Part shown: piece after piece, positions 8,255 to 16,622 of the stretch
How the letters are laid out: each line of letters begins with the position of its first letter
Position numbering within the stretch: the first letter of the stretch is position 1
Assembly (NCBI RefSeq): GCF_014204945.1
Contig: NZ_JACHMN010000002.1
Location: 4,487,001-4,551,000, forward strand
From: Allocatelliglobosispora scoriae
GTDB taxonomy: Bacteria; Actinomycetota; Actinomycetes; Mycobacteriales; Micromonosporaceae
Length of the DNA stretch: 64,000 nucleotides
Direction of reading: 5' to 3'
The notes under the pieces: generated by a model
Told to the model about the DNA's origin: nothing
Databases searched by the model: none
Seen by the model: the letters and a program-made list of their open reading frames with translations, nothing else
Position numbers and translations under genes: made by a program

Positions 8255-8890
8255 GTGAGGTTCCGGGCAGTGACGATGGCGGGGTTGGTCGCGGAGCTGG
8301 CGGAACGGATCGTCCGGCGACCCGGGTGGTGCCGGGTGGCGATCGACGGACCACCCGCCGCAGCGCCCGAGGAGTGGTCCGCCGCCCTCGCCGAAGCCCT
8401 CCGCGAGCGGGGTCGAGCGGTGCTGGGCGTGCGCAGCGCCGACTTCTGGCGTCCCCGATCCGTGCGCTACGAGCAGGGGCGCACCAATCCGGACGCCTTC
8501 TATGAGGAGTGGCTCGACCTCTCCGGGCTGCGACGCGAGGTGCTCGATCCGCTGGCGCCCGGCGGCACCGGCCGGGTGCTGCCGACACTGTGGAATCCGG
8601 TCACCGATCGGGCCACCCGAGCGTCCTACCTGGAGCTTGCTCCGGATGGGGTACTGCTGCTCAGCGGGGCACTGCTCCTCGGTGCCGGATTGCCGCTGGA
8701 TCTCGCCGTACACCTGGTGCTGTCGCCGGCGGCGCTGGCTCGGCGTACACCGTCTGATGAGGTGTGGACCCTGCCGGCCTTCGCCCGGTATGCCGACGAG
8801 GTCGACCCCGCGAGCGTCGCCGATGTGGTGGTGCGTGTGGACGATCCCAAGCACCCTGCGGCCCTGGTGAGTCGCCTGGCTGACAGCTGA
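8255..8890 (+). CDS. Uridine-kinase-like protein with degenerate P-loop
   Basis: About 211 aa, soluble. The overall layout follows actinobacterial uridine-kinase-like P-loop proteins: VAIDGPP near the start, then ADFWRPRSVRYEQGR, DAFYEEWLD and TLWNPVTDRATR. The Walker A lysine and following Ser/Thr are absent, however: the expected G-K-T after DGPP reads AAAPEEWS. As I recall this loss also occurs in relatives, so the protein may bind a nucleotide without phosphorylating it, or have another role. The GTG at 8255 was taken as start; ATG 8276 (MAGLVAEL) is an alternative. A small hairpin directly after the stop probably ends the transcript. Confidence 0.7.
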   Translation: MRFRAVTMAGLVAELAERIVRRPGWCRVAIDGPPAAAPEEWSAALAEALRERGRAVLGVRSADFWRPRSVRYEQGRTNPDAFYEEWLDLSGLRREVLDPLAPGGTGRVLPTLWNPVTDRATRASYLELAPDGVLLLSGALLLGAGLPLDLAVHLVLSPAALARRTPSDEVWTLPAFARYADEVDPASVADVVVRVDDPKHPAALVSRLADS

Positions 8891-8891
8891 G

Positions 8892-8909
8892 GGGTGTCCT
8901 GCGACACCC
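8892..8909 (+). terminator. Short hairpin after the uridine-kinase-like gene
   Basis: GGGTGTC / GACACCC with a 4-nt loop begins 1 nt after the TGA stop. Short stem, no T-run. Confidence 0.5.
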
Positions 8910-8939
8910 TGGCTTGATTCTTGTCTAACTAGAGGGCAA

Positions 8940-8958
8940 TCTAATCATTGAGATTAGA
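8940..8958. promoter_or_regulatory. Palindromic site before the small protein gene
   Basis: TCTAATC / GATTAGA, a perfect 7-bp inverted repeat with a 5-nt spacer, sits 26 bp before the ATG at 8984 in an AT-rich stretch. It could be an operator or part of the 5' leader. Confidence 0.35.
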
Positions 8959-8983
8959 AAGCAGTCGATACAAAGGATCGGAA

Positions 8984-9151
8984 ATGTTCGAGCTCTTCCG
9001 CAAGTTCACCGCCACCCGCGACGCCGCGATCCTGGAGTCCGTCAGGTTCTGCGATGGCGCCGAGCAGCCCGTGAGCCTGCCGTCCGACCGCGCAGCGGCG
9101 GCCCGTGATCGGGCCGAGCAGCGCGCCTACCTCATCGGCATCCGGCTCTAA
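8984..9151 (+). CDS. Small hypothetical protein (55 aa)
   Basis: Begins MFELFRKFTATRDAAILESV and ends AYLIGIRL; about 55 residues, charged, no signal peptide or membrane segment. The ATG at 8984 has AAAGGA at a normal distance. I do not recognise a family. Support for its being real: a good ribosome binding site, an AT-rich upstream region with a palindrome, and a very strong terminator 50 bp downstream with no other gene to serve on this strand. Confidence 0.6.
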   Translation: MFELFRKFTATRDAAILESVRFCDGAEQPVSLPSDRAAAARDRAEQRAYLIGIRL

Positions 9152-9200
9152 GCCAGATGGATCGCGATGTGGCCCGCCCCTCACCGGGCCTGCGCGAGCC

Positions 9201-9235
9201 GTAAGGCCCGGATCGATCTTCGATCCGGGCCTTAC
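9201..9235 (+). terminator. Strong intrinsic terminator
   Basis: A perfect 16-bp stem (9201-9216 with 9220-9235, GTAAGGCCCGGATCGA) closes a 3-nt TCT loop and is followed by GTTAT. It ends the small-protein transcript. Confidence 0.85.
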
Positions 9236-9236
9236 G

Positions 9237-9265
9237 TTATCCACAGGATGTGCGAGTTATCCACA
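9237..9265. other. Two consensus DnaA boxes
   Basis: TTATCCACA occurs twice, at 9237-9245 and 9257-9265, in the same orientation with a 20-bp period (two helix turns, same face). This matches the general bacterial DnaA box perfectly. No dnaA, dnaN or AT-rich unwinding element is nearby, so this is unlikely to be oriC; it may be a DnaA-titrating or regulatory site. Confidence 0.55.
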
Positions 9266-9267
9266 GG

Positions 9268-9367
9268 GCGCCGACGGGCATGAAGATCGTGCTACTTCCG
9301 GGAAGTAGCCCCTTCCCACCCACCACGTAGGCCGTGTTTCCGGGAAACAACCCGATCTTGCCGGCGC
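9268..9367. other. Nested hairpin cluster in the 3' region of the flippase-like gene
   Basis: Two near-adjacent perfect palindromes share the core TTCCGGGAA: GCTACTTCC-G-GGAAGTAGC (9291-9309) and TGTTTCC-G-GGAAACA (9335-9349). They are enclosed by AAGATCG/CGATCTT (9283, 9353) and GCGCC/GGCGC (9268, 9363). A multi-branched RNA fold downstream of the minus-strand gene ending at 9403, or paired protein sites, are both possible. Confidence 0.45.
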
Positions 9368-9402
9368 ACCCGGCGCGCCCCGAGCGCCCCGCGCACCACG
9401 CG

Positions 9403-10407
9403 CTACGCAGCCCGGCGGCTGCGCCACCAGAAGAAGGACACCGCTCCCAGCGGCACCGGCAGGAGCCAGACGAAGATGCGGAAGAGCAGCGTCGCGGCGA
9501 TGATCTGGGCGTTGAGCTCGTCCGCACCGAGCCCGAGCACGCCGACCAGGATCAGCTCCGTCACCCCGATGTTGCCCGGCGTTATCGGTACGAGGCCCGC
9601 GATGGTCCCGATCGCGTAGGCGTAGAGCACCTCGGAACCCGAGAGCAGCTCCGGACCAAGCCCGACCGCCCGCAGCGAGGCGAAGAGCACGAAGTAGCTG
9701 GCGGCCGTCGCGATGAGCTGGGCGAGCACCACCACCGGCGCCCGGGTGCGCACGCCCCGCTGGACGTTGATCCTGGTCCGCAGCACCCGCTCCTCGAGGT
9801 CGGTGGGAGCGGACCGGCGCAGCACCCCGGCGAGCTTCGCGACGATGCGCTGCAGGCGGCGGGCGAAGCGGTGGGCGAGGTCCTCCCGGCGCAGCAGCAG
9901 CCACGGCACGCCGACGAGCAGCGCGAACGCCAGCAGGCCCAGGCCGAGCTGGATGGCCTCGTCGCTGCCGCCGCGGCCGGTGATGAGCACCGCCGAGGTG
10001 CCGACGACGGGCAGGATCAGGATCGTCAGGTAGCGCCCGATCCCGGCGAGCGCGATCGAGGTGGTGACCTGATCGGACTCGAATCCCCAGGACCGGTACA
10101 TCGCGAAGCGGACCGCGAGGTCGGCCCCGGTGGGGAAGAGCGCGGTGAGGAAGTTGCCGCACAGCGTGCTCTGCGTACCGTGGAACCAGCTCAGCCCGGG
10201 CAGCGCGACGACGGCGGACCAGCCGTTCGCCGCGATCGCGAGCAGGCCCAGGCCCAGCAGCAGTGCGAACTCGCCGGTGGTGAGCGAGCGCAGCGTCGCC
10301 CAGATCTCGGCGTAACTGGCGATGCCCGGCAGCACCCAGATGAAGACGACGGCGACGGCGACGAGCCCCAGTACCCAGACGATCTTGTCGCGGCGGCTCA
10401 TCCCCAT
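9403..10407 (-). CDS. Lysylphosphatidylglycerol synthase TM-region/UPF0104-like membrane protein
   Basis: 334 aa, highly hydrophobic, about eight membrane helices, starting with RRDKIVWVLGLVAVAV. The TALFPTGADLAVRFAMYRSWG and IAGLVPITPGNIGVTELIL segments are the paired signatures of the YbhN/UPF0104 family, related to the flippase half of MprF. There is no C-terminal aminoacyl-transferase domain, so it is probably a lipid flippase or membrane permease-like protein, not a lysyl-PG synthase. ATG 10407 and ATG 10401 are both possible. It is divergent from the GNAT gene. Confidence 0.8.
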   Translation of the reverse strand: MGMSRRDKIVWVLGLVAVAVVFIWVLPGIASYAEIWATLRSLTTGEFALLLGLGLLAIAANGWSAVVALPGLSWFHGTQSTLCGNFLTALFPTGADLAVRFAMYRSWGFESDQVTTSIALAGIGRYLTILILPVVGTSAVLITGRGGSDEAIQLGLGLLAFALLVGVPWLLLRREDLAHRFARRLQRIVAKLAGVLRRSAPTDLEERVLRTRINVQRGVRTRAPVVVLAQLIATAASYFVLFASLRAVGLGPELLSGSEVLYAYAIGTIAGLVPITPGNIGVTELILVGVLGLGADELNAQIIAATLLFRIFVWLLPVPLGAVSFFWWRSRRAA

Positions 10408-10513
10408 AAGTTACGTCAAGGGTCCCACCAGGGCGGACATGCTCGTCACAAATCAAGGTGATGGCTTTCACCCCGGCGTGCTCTCATGAGGTCCGAGGAT
10501 GAAGGAGGTCCAC

Positions 10514-10930
10514 ATGCTGGAGATCCGTCGAGCGACGACGATGGCCGAGGTCGTCGCCGCCGAGCCGCACTTCGACGGCGAGGTCCTGCCCGAGGCGGCC
10601 GAGCGGTTCCTCGGCGAACCGGGGCACCACCTGCTCGTCGCCTACGTGGACGGGGTGGCGGCGGGCATGATCACCGGAGTCGAGACGACGCATCCGGACA
10701 AGGGGACCGAGATGTACCTCTACGAACTCGGCGTCGGCGAGGAGCACCGGCGGCAGGGGATCGGGCGCGCCCTGGTGACGGCGCTCGCCGACCTCGCCCG
10801 GGAGCGCGGCTGCCACGCGATGTGGGTGCCGGTCGACTCGGACAACGAGGCGGCGATCGCCACCTACCGCTCCGCCGGTGCGAACGAGATCGCGACGATC
10901 ACCGCGCAGTCCTGGACGCTGCGTTCATAG
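10514..10930 (+). CDS. GNAT-family N-acetyltransferase
   Basis: About 138 aa, a single GNAT domain. The acetyl-CoA pyrophosphate-binding motif A is complete (YLYELGVGEEHRRQGIGRAL), and the C-terminal motif WVPVDSDNEAAIATYRSAG follows. This resembles the AAC(3)-I-like branch of small acetyltransferases, which includes aminoglycoside-modifying enzymes, but the acceptor cannot be assigned. The ATG at 10514 is chosen over the in-frame ATG at 10499 because AAGGAGG lies 5 nt before it. Cytoplasmic and monocistronic; the next gene is convergent and only 6 bp away. Confidence 0.85.
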   Translation: MLEIRRATTMAEVVAAEPHFDGEVLPEAAERFLGEPGHHLLVAYVDGVAAGMITGVETTHPDKGTEMYLYELGVGEEHRRQGIGRALVTALADLARERGCHAMWVPVDSDNEAAIATYRSAGANEIATITAQSWTLRS

Positions 10931-10936
10931 GAGCTC

Positions 10937-12226
10937 CTAGGCGGGATCCCGCCGGAAGCGCCGCGCCACCATGGAGCTCACGATGAAGCTCATCACGAGG
11001 GCGACGATCACGGCGACCCCGATGATCGATTCCCAGAGGAGCGGATCGTCACCCTTGCCCTGCGAGACGTCGACGAGGATCTGCGCGGTGAGCATCAGCG
11101 CGGTCAGAGCGGTCAAGAGGCTGGTCGCGACCGATCGGGAGCTCTCCGCCGCCGCTCGGGCGAAGCCGACCAGGCCGGCGCCGAGGCCGATGCCGATCCC
11201 GGCGGCGAGCAGGGTGGAGCTGACGGCGAACGGAACCTCGACCAGCTCGTCGATGGAGAGTCCGATGAAGCCGATGAGGACGCCGACCGCGTCCCAGGGA
11301 GCGAACCGCCCGAGCCGGCGGGCTGCCGCCGCCCCGGCGAGCGTGGCGACGACACCCGCCGTGACCAGCCTCGCCGTGTGCGGCGGGAACGGCAGGTGGT
11401 GGATGAGCAGGGGTGCCAGCCCCACCATCAGCGCGGTGAGCCGGACCGCTGCGACACCGCCCTGCCGCATGGCGAAGTAGGCGAGCACCGAGCCCACCGC
11501 GATCGCGAGCGGGGTGAGTGCCTCCGCGGTGAGCTGCGAATCCGCCGTGGCGTCGGAGATGAGCACGGGAAGCAGCCACATCGAGCAGGCGGTGACCACG
11601 ACCGCGACGAGGCTGAGGGACCGCCACGACCGCTCCGTCGTCCGGCCCTCAACGCCGCGGCCGACCAGTGCGGCGGCGAGGGCCAGCACGGCGAAGACGA
11701 GAAGGGTCCCCTCCCGCCAGGTGATCGGCAGATCGAGGTCGGCGCTGCGGTTGACGGCGATGCCGATCGATCCGACCACGGTACCGGTGCCGAGACCGAG
11801 GCCGATCGCCGTTCGGGTGCCGGATCGCGCGGTGCCGAAGGCCACCACCGTACCGGCGATCGCCAGCCCGGTCGCGACCGCGGCGATTGCGAAGAGGAGC
11901 TGCGGATCCGCCCCGGCGGCCGCGACGTTGCGATCGAAGCAGGCGGCGGCGATCGCGAAACCACCGGCGCTGAGCGCCCAGCCGTTGATCCGGAGTCCGT
12001 GGGCGGCCGCGACGGCGACCGCACCCGCGGCGATCGTGATGAGGGTCGCCGTGATGTAGAGCAGCAGATCCGTGGTGGGATAGTCCGATTGCCGCATCGC
12101 GGCGAGCCCCTGGAGTGCCTGTGCGGGCAGGGTGAGAACGCCCCAGAAGCCGATGAGGCAACCGGCGCCGAGCGCCGCGACGCCCTGCGTGATCACCGAT
12201 CCCGGGTGCCCGCTGCTCGCCGTCAT
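10937..12226 (-). CDS. Polytopic membrane protein of unknown function
   Basis: About 429 aa and strongly hydrophobic, with roughly twelve candidate membrane helices (for example GVAALGAGCLIGFWGVLTLP and LLAAGIGIGLGAGLVGFA) and a short arginine-rich C-terminus (VARRFRRDPA). I cannot assign it to a family; it has no clear MFS signature loop. The start is ATG 12226, preceded by GGGGAGA at 5-7 nt; an upstream in-frame start at 12265 would add a cysteine-rich stretch and has no binding site. It is downstream of a glycosyltransferase gene on the same strand with an 84-bp gap, so co-transcription is possible. Confidence 0.7.
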   Translation of the reverse strand: MTASSGHPGSVITQGVAALGAGCLIGFWGVLTLPAQALQGLAAMRQSDYPTTDLLLYITATLITIAAGAVAVAAAHGLRINGWALSAGGFAIAAACFDRNVAAAGADPQLLFAIAAVATGLAIAGTVVAFGTARSGTRTAIGLGLGTGTVVGSIGIAVNRSADLDLPITWREGTLLVFAVLALAAALVGRGVEGRTTERSWRSLSLVAVVVTACSMWLLPVLISDATADSQLTAEALTPLAIAVGSVLAYFAMRQGGVAAVRLTALMVGLAPLLIHHLPFPPHTARLVTAGVVATLAGAAAARRLGRFAPWDAVGVLIGFIGLSIDELVEVPFAVSSTLLAAGIGIGLGAGLVGFARAAAESSRSVATSLLTALTALMLTAQILVDVSQGKGDDPLLWESIIGVAVIVALVMSFIVSSMVARRFRRDPA

Positions 12227-12310
12227 CGTGTCTCCCCATCCGCAGTGTGGCGAGCATCCTCGCACGGTCTGCGAAGTCCGGTCACCCCGGTGGTTCGACG
12301 CGCAACCCTT

Positions 12311-13450
12311 TCACAGCAGGGCTTCGAGCAGCTTCACCGCGTGGTCCGGGCCGGGCAGCGCCGCGAGTTCGTCGCGGAGCCGCTCGGCCGCCGCGCGATA
12401 GCCCGGGTCCGCGAGGACCGCCGCGACCGCCGCGCCGATCTCGGCGGGCGTCGCGCCGACCGGTTCGAGCACCCTCGCCACGCCCAGCGCCGCGCACCGG
12501 TCCGCGTTGGCCGGCTGGTCCGCGCCCATCGGAAACACCACGGAGGGTACGCCGTGAGTCAGCGCCCCGATGACGCTCCCCGAGCCGCCGTGCGACACGA
12601 CTGCGGCGCACCTGGGCAGCAGTGCGGCCTGCGGGATGAACCTTTCGATCCGCACGTGCGATGGCTGCGGGCCGAACTCGGCCGGATCGATCTGCGCCCC
12701 GACGGTGACGATCAGCGTGATCGGCAGGCCGGTCAGCCCGGCGATGATCCGCTGGAAGAGGTCGCCGGACTCCACATTGAACTCCGTACCGAGCGTGGCG
12801 TAGACGATCGGCGCCGGTCCGAGCTGATCGAGCCAGGCCGGTGCGCTGCCGGTGTGCTCCCGCCGGACGGGCCGGATCGAGTGCGCGGTCGCCGGGAGCG
12901 GATGTGCCGGATCGCGAAAGCTCGGCGGCACGGGTGACAGGACGAGGTGGCGGCTGAGCATCGCCAGCTCCGGGTCCGGTGCCAGCCCGAAGCCGGCCCG
13001 GACCCCGTCGAGCGTCGCACCGATCAGTTCCGGCCGGGAGAAGTGCCCCGACGAGATGACCAGCACCGACGCGTACGGCAGCCCCAGCACCTCGGCCGCG
13101 ATCATCGAGCCGAAGTCGGTCTCGTCGCAGACGATCAGGTCGGGCCGCCAGCGCCGGGCGAGGTCGCCGACGAGCTCGGCCCGCCGCCGCGCGAGCCGAC
13201 CGGCGAAGTGGTCGCGGAACACCCGGTCCTCCCGCTCGACATCGACCGCGAGCAGCGGCGATCGCTCCGGCGGGCCGGTCGGCGGGTCGCCGGTCGGGAT
13301 GGCGGTGAGCCCGGCGGCCTGGATCATCGGGGTGACGGCGGGGCGACCCGAGACGGCGACGGTGTGGCCCGCCGACTCGGCGGCCCGGGCGATCGGCAGC
13401 AGCGGGTCGGCGTGGCCGTTACCCCCGGCAAACGTAAACAGCATGCGCAC
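12311..13450 (-). CDS. UGT/MGT-type glycosyltransferase (GT1)
   Basis: 379 aa with the GT-B fold. The N-terminus MLFTFAGGNGHADPLLPIAR is the acceptor-side domain start; the C-terminal donor-binding motif is VVSHGGSGSVIGALTHGVP followed by FPMGADQPANADRC. This is the erythromycin/macrolide glycosyltransferase-like class that uses NDP-sugars to decorate small molecules. There is no secondary-metabolite cluster around it, so the acceptor is unknown; detoxification or tailoring are both possible. The start is a GTG at 13450, with ATG two codons later. Its 5' end faces a 170-bp repeat element and the LAL regulator gene. Confidence 0.85.
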   Translation of the reverse strand: MRMLFTFAGGNGHADPLLPIARAAESAGHTVAVSGRPAVTPMIQAAGLTAIPTGDPPTGPPERSPLLAVDVEREDRVFRDHFAGRLARRRAELVGDLARRWRPDLIVCDETDFGSMIAAEVLGLPYASVLVISSGHFSRPELIGATLDGVRAGFGLAPDPELAMLSRHLVLSPVPPSFRDPAHPLPATAHSIRPVRREHTGSAPAWLDQLGPAPIVYATLGTEFNVESGDLFQRIIAGLTGLPITLIVTVGAQIDPAEFGPQPSHVRIERFIPQAALLPRCAAVVSHGGSGSVIGALTHGVPSVVFPMGADQPANADRCAALGVARVLEPVGATPAEIGAAVAAVLADPGYRAAAERLRDELAALPGPDHAVKLLEALL

Positions 13451-13461
13451 CGGGACACCCT

Positions 13462-13632
13462 AGATCGCCACAACTCTTCAAGAGTTGGTCCCTAGGGCGG
13501 TGCCGGGTTGCCCGGAGCGCGCCAGGGGCGCCCGGGGCTCGCCAGGGGCGCCCGGGGCTCGCCAGGGGCGCCCGGGGCTCGCCAAGGTGCCGTGCCCCTT
13601 TAGCACCAACTCTTCAAGAGTTGTGGCGATCT
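13462..13632. repeat. Inverted-repeat-bounded element with internal 20-bp tandem repeats
   Basis: Perfect 28-bp terminal inverted repeats (13462-13489 and 13605-13632). Each contains the palindrome AACTCTTCAAGAGTT. Inside are three exact copies of the 20-bp unit GCCAGGGGCGCCCGGGGCTC (13521-13580) plus partial copies on both sides. It fills most of the divergent region between the glycosyltransferase and the LAL regulator. It could be a small non-autonomous element or a structured regulatory region. Confidence 0.8.
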
Positions 13633-13703
13633 TGGTGGTGGGTCAAGGGTCGGGCAAGGGTCGTCGGGGCGGTGCGGCGGCGGGTTTCCCCTAGCCTGGC
13701 GAC

Positions 13704-16382
13704 ATGTTGGTCGGGCGCGACGAGCTGCTGGCGGAGGTGCTCCGCCAGCTGGACCGGTGCGGGCGCGTCCTGGTCACCGGGCCGCCGGGCATCGGCCGGA
13801 CGAGCCTGCTCGACGCCGCCTGCCGAGAGCTCCTCGCCGCCGGGCGGACCGTGTGGCGGATCAGCCCCGGGCCCGGCGACCGGACGACGCCGCACGCGGG
13901 CCTCTCCGAGCTGCTCAGCGCGGTGCCCGCCGATCAGATCGCCGCCCTTCCCGCGCCGCAGGCCGCCTCGATCAACTCCGTGCTGTGCCGGGACCGCGAG
14001 CGGCCGGACCCGATCGCGCTGCGCCTCGCCACGCTCGCCCTGCTGCGAGGTGCTGCCGAACCCGTCGCGCTCGTCCTCGACGATCTGCACCGGCTCGACG
14101 AAGCGAGTGCCGAGGTGCTGGCCTACGCGGCCCGCGGGCTCGGGGCGGGGCTAGTGCTGTCGCGACCGGGGACGCAGGCAGCGCCCCACGGGCTGGACCG
14201 GGACGCGACGGAGATCGTCGTGCCGAGCCTGGACTCCGGCCACATGGTGCAGCTTCTCGACGCGCACGGGCTCACCTGCCGGGCCGCCGGCCAGGTGCAC
14301 GCGGCGAGCGGCGGCATCCCCCGGCTCGCCCTGGCGATCGGTGCGGCGGCCCACGGCTCCTCGGCCGGCTCGTCCCGGGTGCCCCGCTCGGTCGCCCTGC
14401 TCTGCCGGGAACTCCTGGCACAGGTGCCGGCACCGGCAGGCCGGTTCCTGCTCGCCGCCGCGCTCAGCGCGGGCACCTCGATCCACGTGCTGCGCCGGGC
14501 CGGTCTGTTCCCGGGTGACGAGGTGCTCGCCCTCGCCGAGCTCGCCGGTCTGGTGCTGGTCGACGCCGAGGAACGGGTCACCGTCCGGGCGGGCGCCCTG
14601 GCGGCGACGGTGATCGGCGACGCCGCCGAGGACGAGGTGATGGCGTGCCACCGGGCACTCGCCGACGCCGCGTTCGACGAGCCCACCCGGCTGTGGCACG
14701 CCTCGATGACCGTGCGCGAGGACGGGGCGGCGGCGCAGGCCCTCGCCGCGGCCCGCCTGGCGAGCCGGGCGCAGGGCAACCCGCGCCGGGCCGCAGAGGT
14801 CGCGCTGCGCGCAGCCGAGCTCGCCCCGGCCGACTTCGACCGGTCCACGATCGTGGGGTGGCTGAGCGACGCCGCCGCGGACGCCGGGATCGCCGGGGAC
14901 GCGCAGCTCGTCCGGCGGGCACTCGCCGGGCTCGAACGCCACCAGGCGCCCCCCGCCGAGCGGGCCCGGGCCCGGCTCGCCGTCTTCGACGTGGCCGGTC
15001 AGGACATCGACGACTGCGACGAGCTGCTCTCCACCGTGCTCGTCGAGGCGACCGGTCACCCCGGCCTGCTCTCCGCCGCCCACCTGCGGCTGGCGATCCG
15101 GGCCAACATCGCCGAGGGCTCCCCGCGCCGGGCCACGTCGCATGCTCGACGAGCTGTTCAGTACGCCGTGATCGCCGCCGACCGCCAGGCGGAGGTGAAG
15201 GCGCTGACCTACCTGGCGCGGATGCAACGGGTCATCGGGGACGTGTCGGCGGAGGAGACCCTGGCGACCGCGCTCGCCGTGCAGCTGCCGCAGTCGGAGA
15301 TGCGGGTCTTCATCTCGCCGTGGTTCGTCTCGGCGAAGCACTCCCTCTTCGACGACCGGCTGCACGACGCCCGCCACGAGCTGCTCGCCCTGCTGCCGGT
15401 CGCCGATGCCACCGGGATGCCCGACGACCAGATCGAGGTGCTGCGGTGCCTCGCCGAGGTCGAGGCGAGGCTGGGCCGCTGCGCAGCAGCCCTCGCCCAT
15501 GCCCGCCGAGCCGTCGCGATCTCCGAGCGAACGGGCCTCTCACCCGGCCCGGCGTGGTATTCGGCCGCCATCGCCGAACTCGCCGGCGGCACCCTCGGCC
15601 GGGCCAGGGCACTCGCCGAGGGTGCGGTGCGAGCCTCCACGGAGGAGCGAGATCAGATCTACCTCGCCCGGGGCCTGCACATTCGCGGCCTGATCCAGCT
15701 CGCCTCGGGCGATGCGGCCGGTGCCGTGCGGTCACTGCGGACGGTCCGCGAGCTGGAGCAGGCGCAGGACGCCCGGGACCCGTCGCTGCTGCGCTGGCAC
15801 GGTGACTTCGCCGAGGCGCTGATCGCGGTCGGGGCGGTGGAGGAGGCGACCGCCTTCCTCGCCGAGGTGCGACCGGTCGCGGCGGAGCTGTGCCGGATGG
15901 GCGTGCTCGCCGCGCTGGACCGGGCCGAAGGACTGCGGCTCTCCGTCACCGGCCTCTCGACCGAGGCGATCGACCTGCTGTGGCGGGTGGGGGAGAGCTT
16001 CGCCCGGCTCGGCATGCCGTTGGAGCAGGCTCGGACGCTGCTCGCGCTCGCCTCCGCGCAGCGGCGCAGGCGGCGGTGGGCGGCGGCGAGGGAGGCGACG
16101 CTGCTCGCCGACTCGATCTATCGGGAGCACGGGGCGAGCCCGTGGGAGCCGACGGCGGTGGAGTCACCCGCCTCGGCGGGGCTCGGTCTGACCCAGGCGG
16201 ACCGCCGGCTCGTCGAGCTGGTGGCGTCGGGTGCGACCAACCGGGAGATCGCGCACGCCATGTTCCTCAGCGTGAAGACGGTCGAATCGTCGCTGACCCG
16301 GATCTACCGGCAGGTGGGGGTGCGGTCCCGGGTGCAGCTCTCGACCCTCGTCTCCTCGGGCAACGACAAGGGTTCTCCCTGA
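13704..16382 (+). CDS. LAL-type LuxR family transcriptional regulator
   Basis: 892 aa with the layout of large ATP-binding LuxR regulators: an N-terminal STAND/AAA NTPase module, a long helical TPR-like middle, and a C-terminal LuxR helix-turn-helix (ADRRLVELVASGATNREIAH, then MFLSVKTVESSLTRIYR). Walker A reads GPPGIGRTS, so the usual lysine is arginine; Walker B is VALVLDDLHRLDEAS. The LuxR domain occupies about residues 830-885. Such proteins activate transcription in response to a ligand bound by the TPR region. The target is unknown; the divergent glycosyltransferase and the downstream secreted protease are the nearest candidates. Confidence 0.88.
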   Translation: MLVGRDELLAEVLRQLDRCGRVLVTGPPGIGRTSLLDAACRELLAAGRTVWRISPGPGDRTTPHAGLSELLSAVPADQIAALPAPQAASINSVLCRDRERPDPIALRLATLALLRGAAEPVALVLDDLHRLDEASAEVLAYAARGLGAGLVLSRPGTQAAPHGLDRDATEIVVPSLDSGHMVQLLDAHGLTCRAAGQVHAASGGIPRLALAIGAAAHGSSAGSSRVPRSVALLCRELLAQVPAPAGRFLLAAALSAGTSIHVLRRAGLFPGDEVLALAELAGLVLVDAEERVTVRAGALAATVIGDAAEDEVMACHRALADAAFDEPTRLWHASMTVREDGAAAQALAAARLASRAQGNPRRAAEVALRAAELAPADFDRSTIVGWLSDAAADAGIAGDAQLVRRALAGLERHQAPPAERARARLAVFDVAGQDIDDCDELLSTVLVEATGHPGLLSAAHLRLAIRANIAEGSPRRATSHARRAVQYAVIAADRQAEVKALTYLARMQRVIGDVSAEETLATALAVQLPQSEMRVFISPWFVSAKHSLFDDRLHDARHELLALLPVADATGMPDDQIEVLRCLAEVEARLGRCAAALAHARRAVAISERTGLSPGPAWYSAAIAELAGGTLGRARALAEGAVRASTEERDQIYLARGLHIRGLIQLASGDAAGAVRSLRTVRELEQAQDARDPSLLRWHGDFAEALIAVGAVEEATAFLAEVRPVAAELCRMGVLAALDRAEGLRLSVTGLSTEAIDLLWRVGESFARLGMPLEQARTLLALASAQRRRRRWAAAREATLLADSIYREHGASPWEPTAVESPASAGLGLTQADRRLVELVASGATNREIAHAMFLSVKTVESSLTRIYRQVGVRSRVQLSTLVSSGNDKGSP

Positions 16383-16622
16383 TCCACCGGTCCACTTTGA
16401 CCTGATTGCGCCGGTCGGCGTCACCGCCCGACCCCGTCCCGTCACACCCGCGACATCTGTGGCTCAGATCACGGCCACCGCTGTGACCTGCCCGGCCTGC
16501 GTTCCCGCTCGTCCTGCGTCCCCGCCTACGCAAGGGTTTTCTCCGTTTCGAAACAAATGAATATTCGGTTGGCTCCGCCCTAACCGCATCTGTGGTGCGG
16601 GCCAACAGAAGGAGTCACACCC

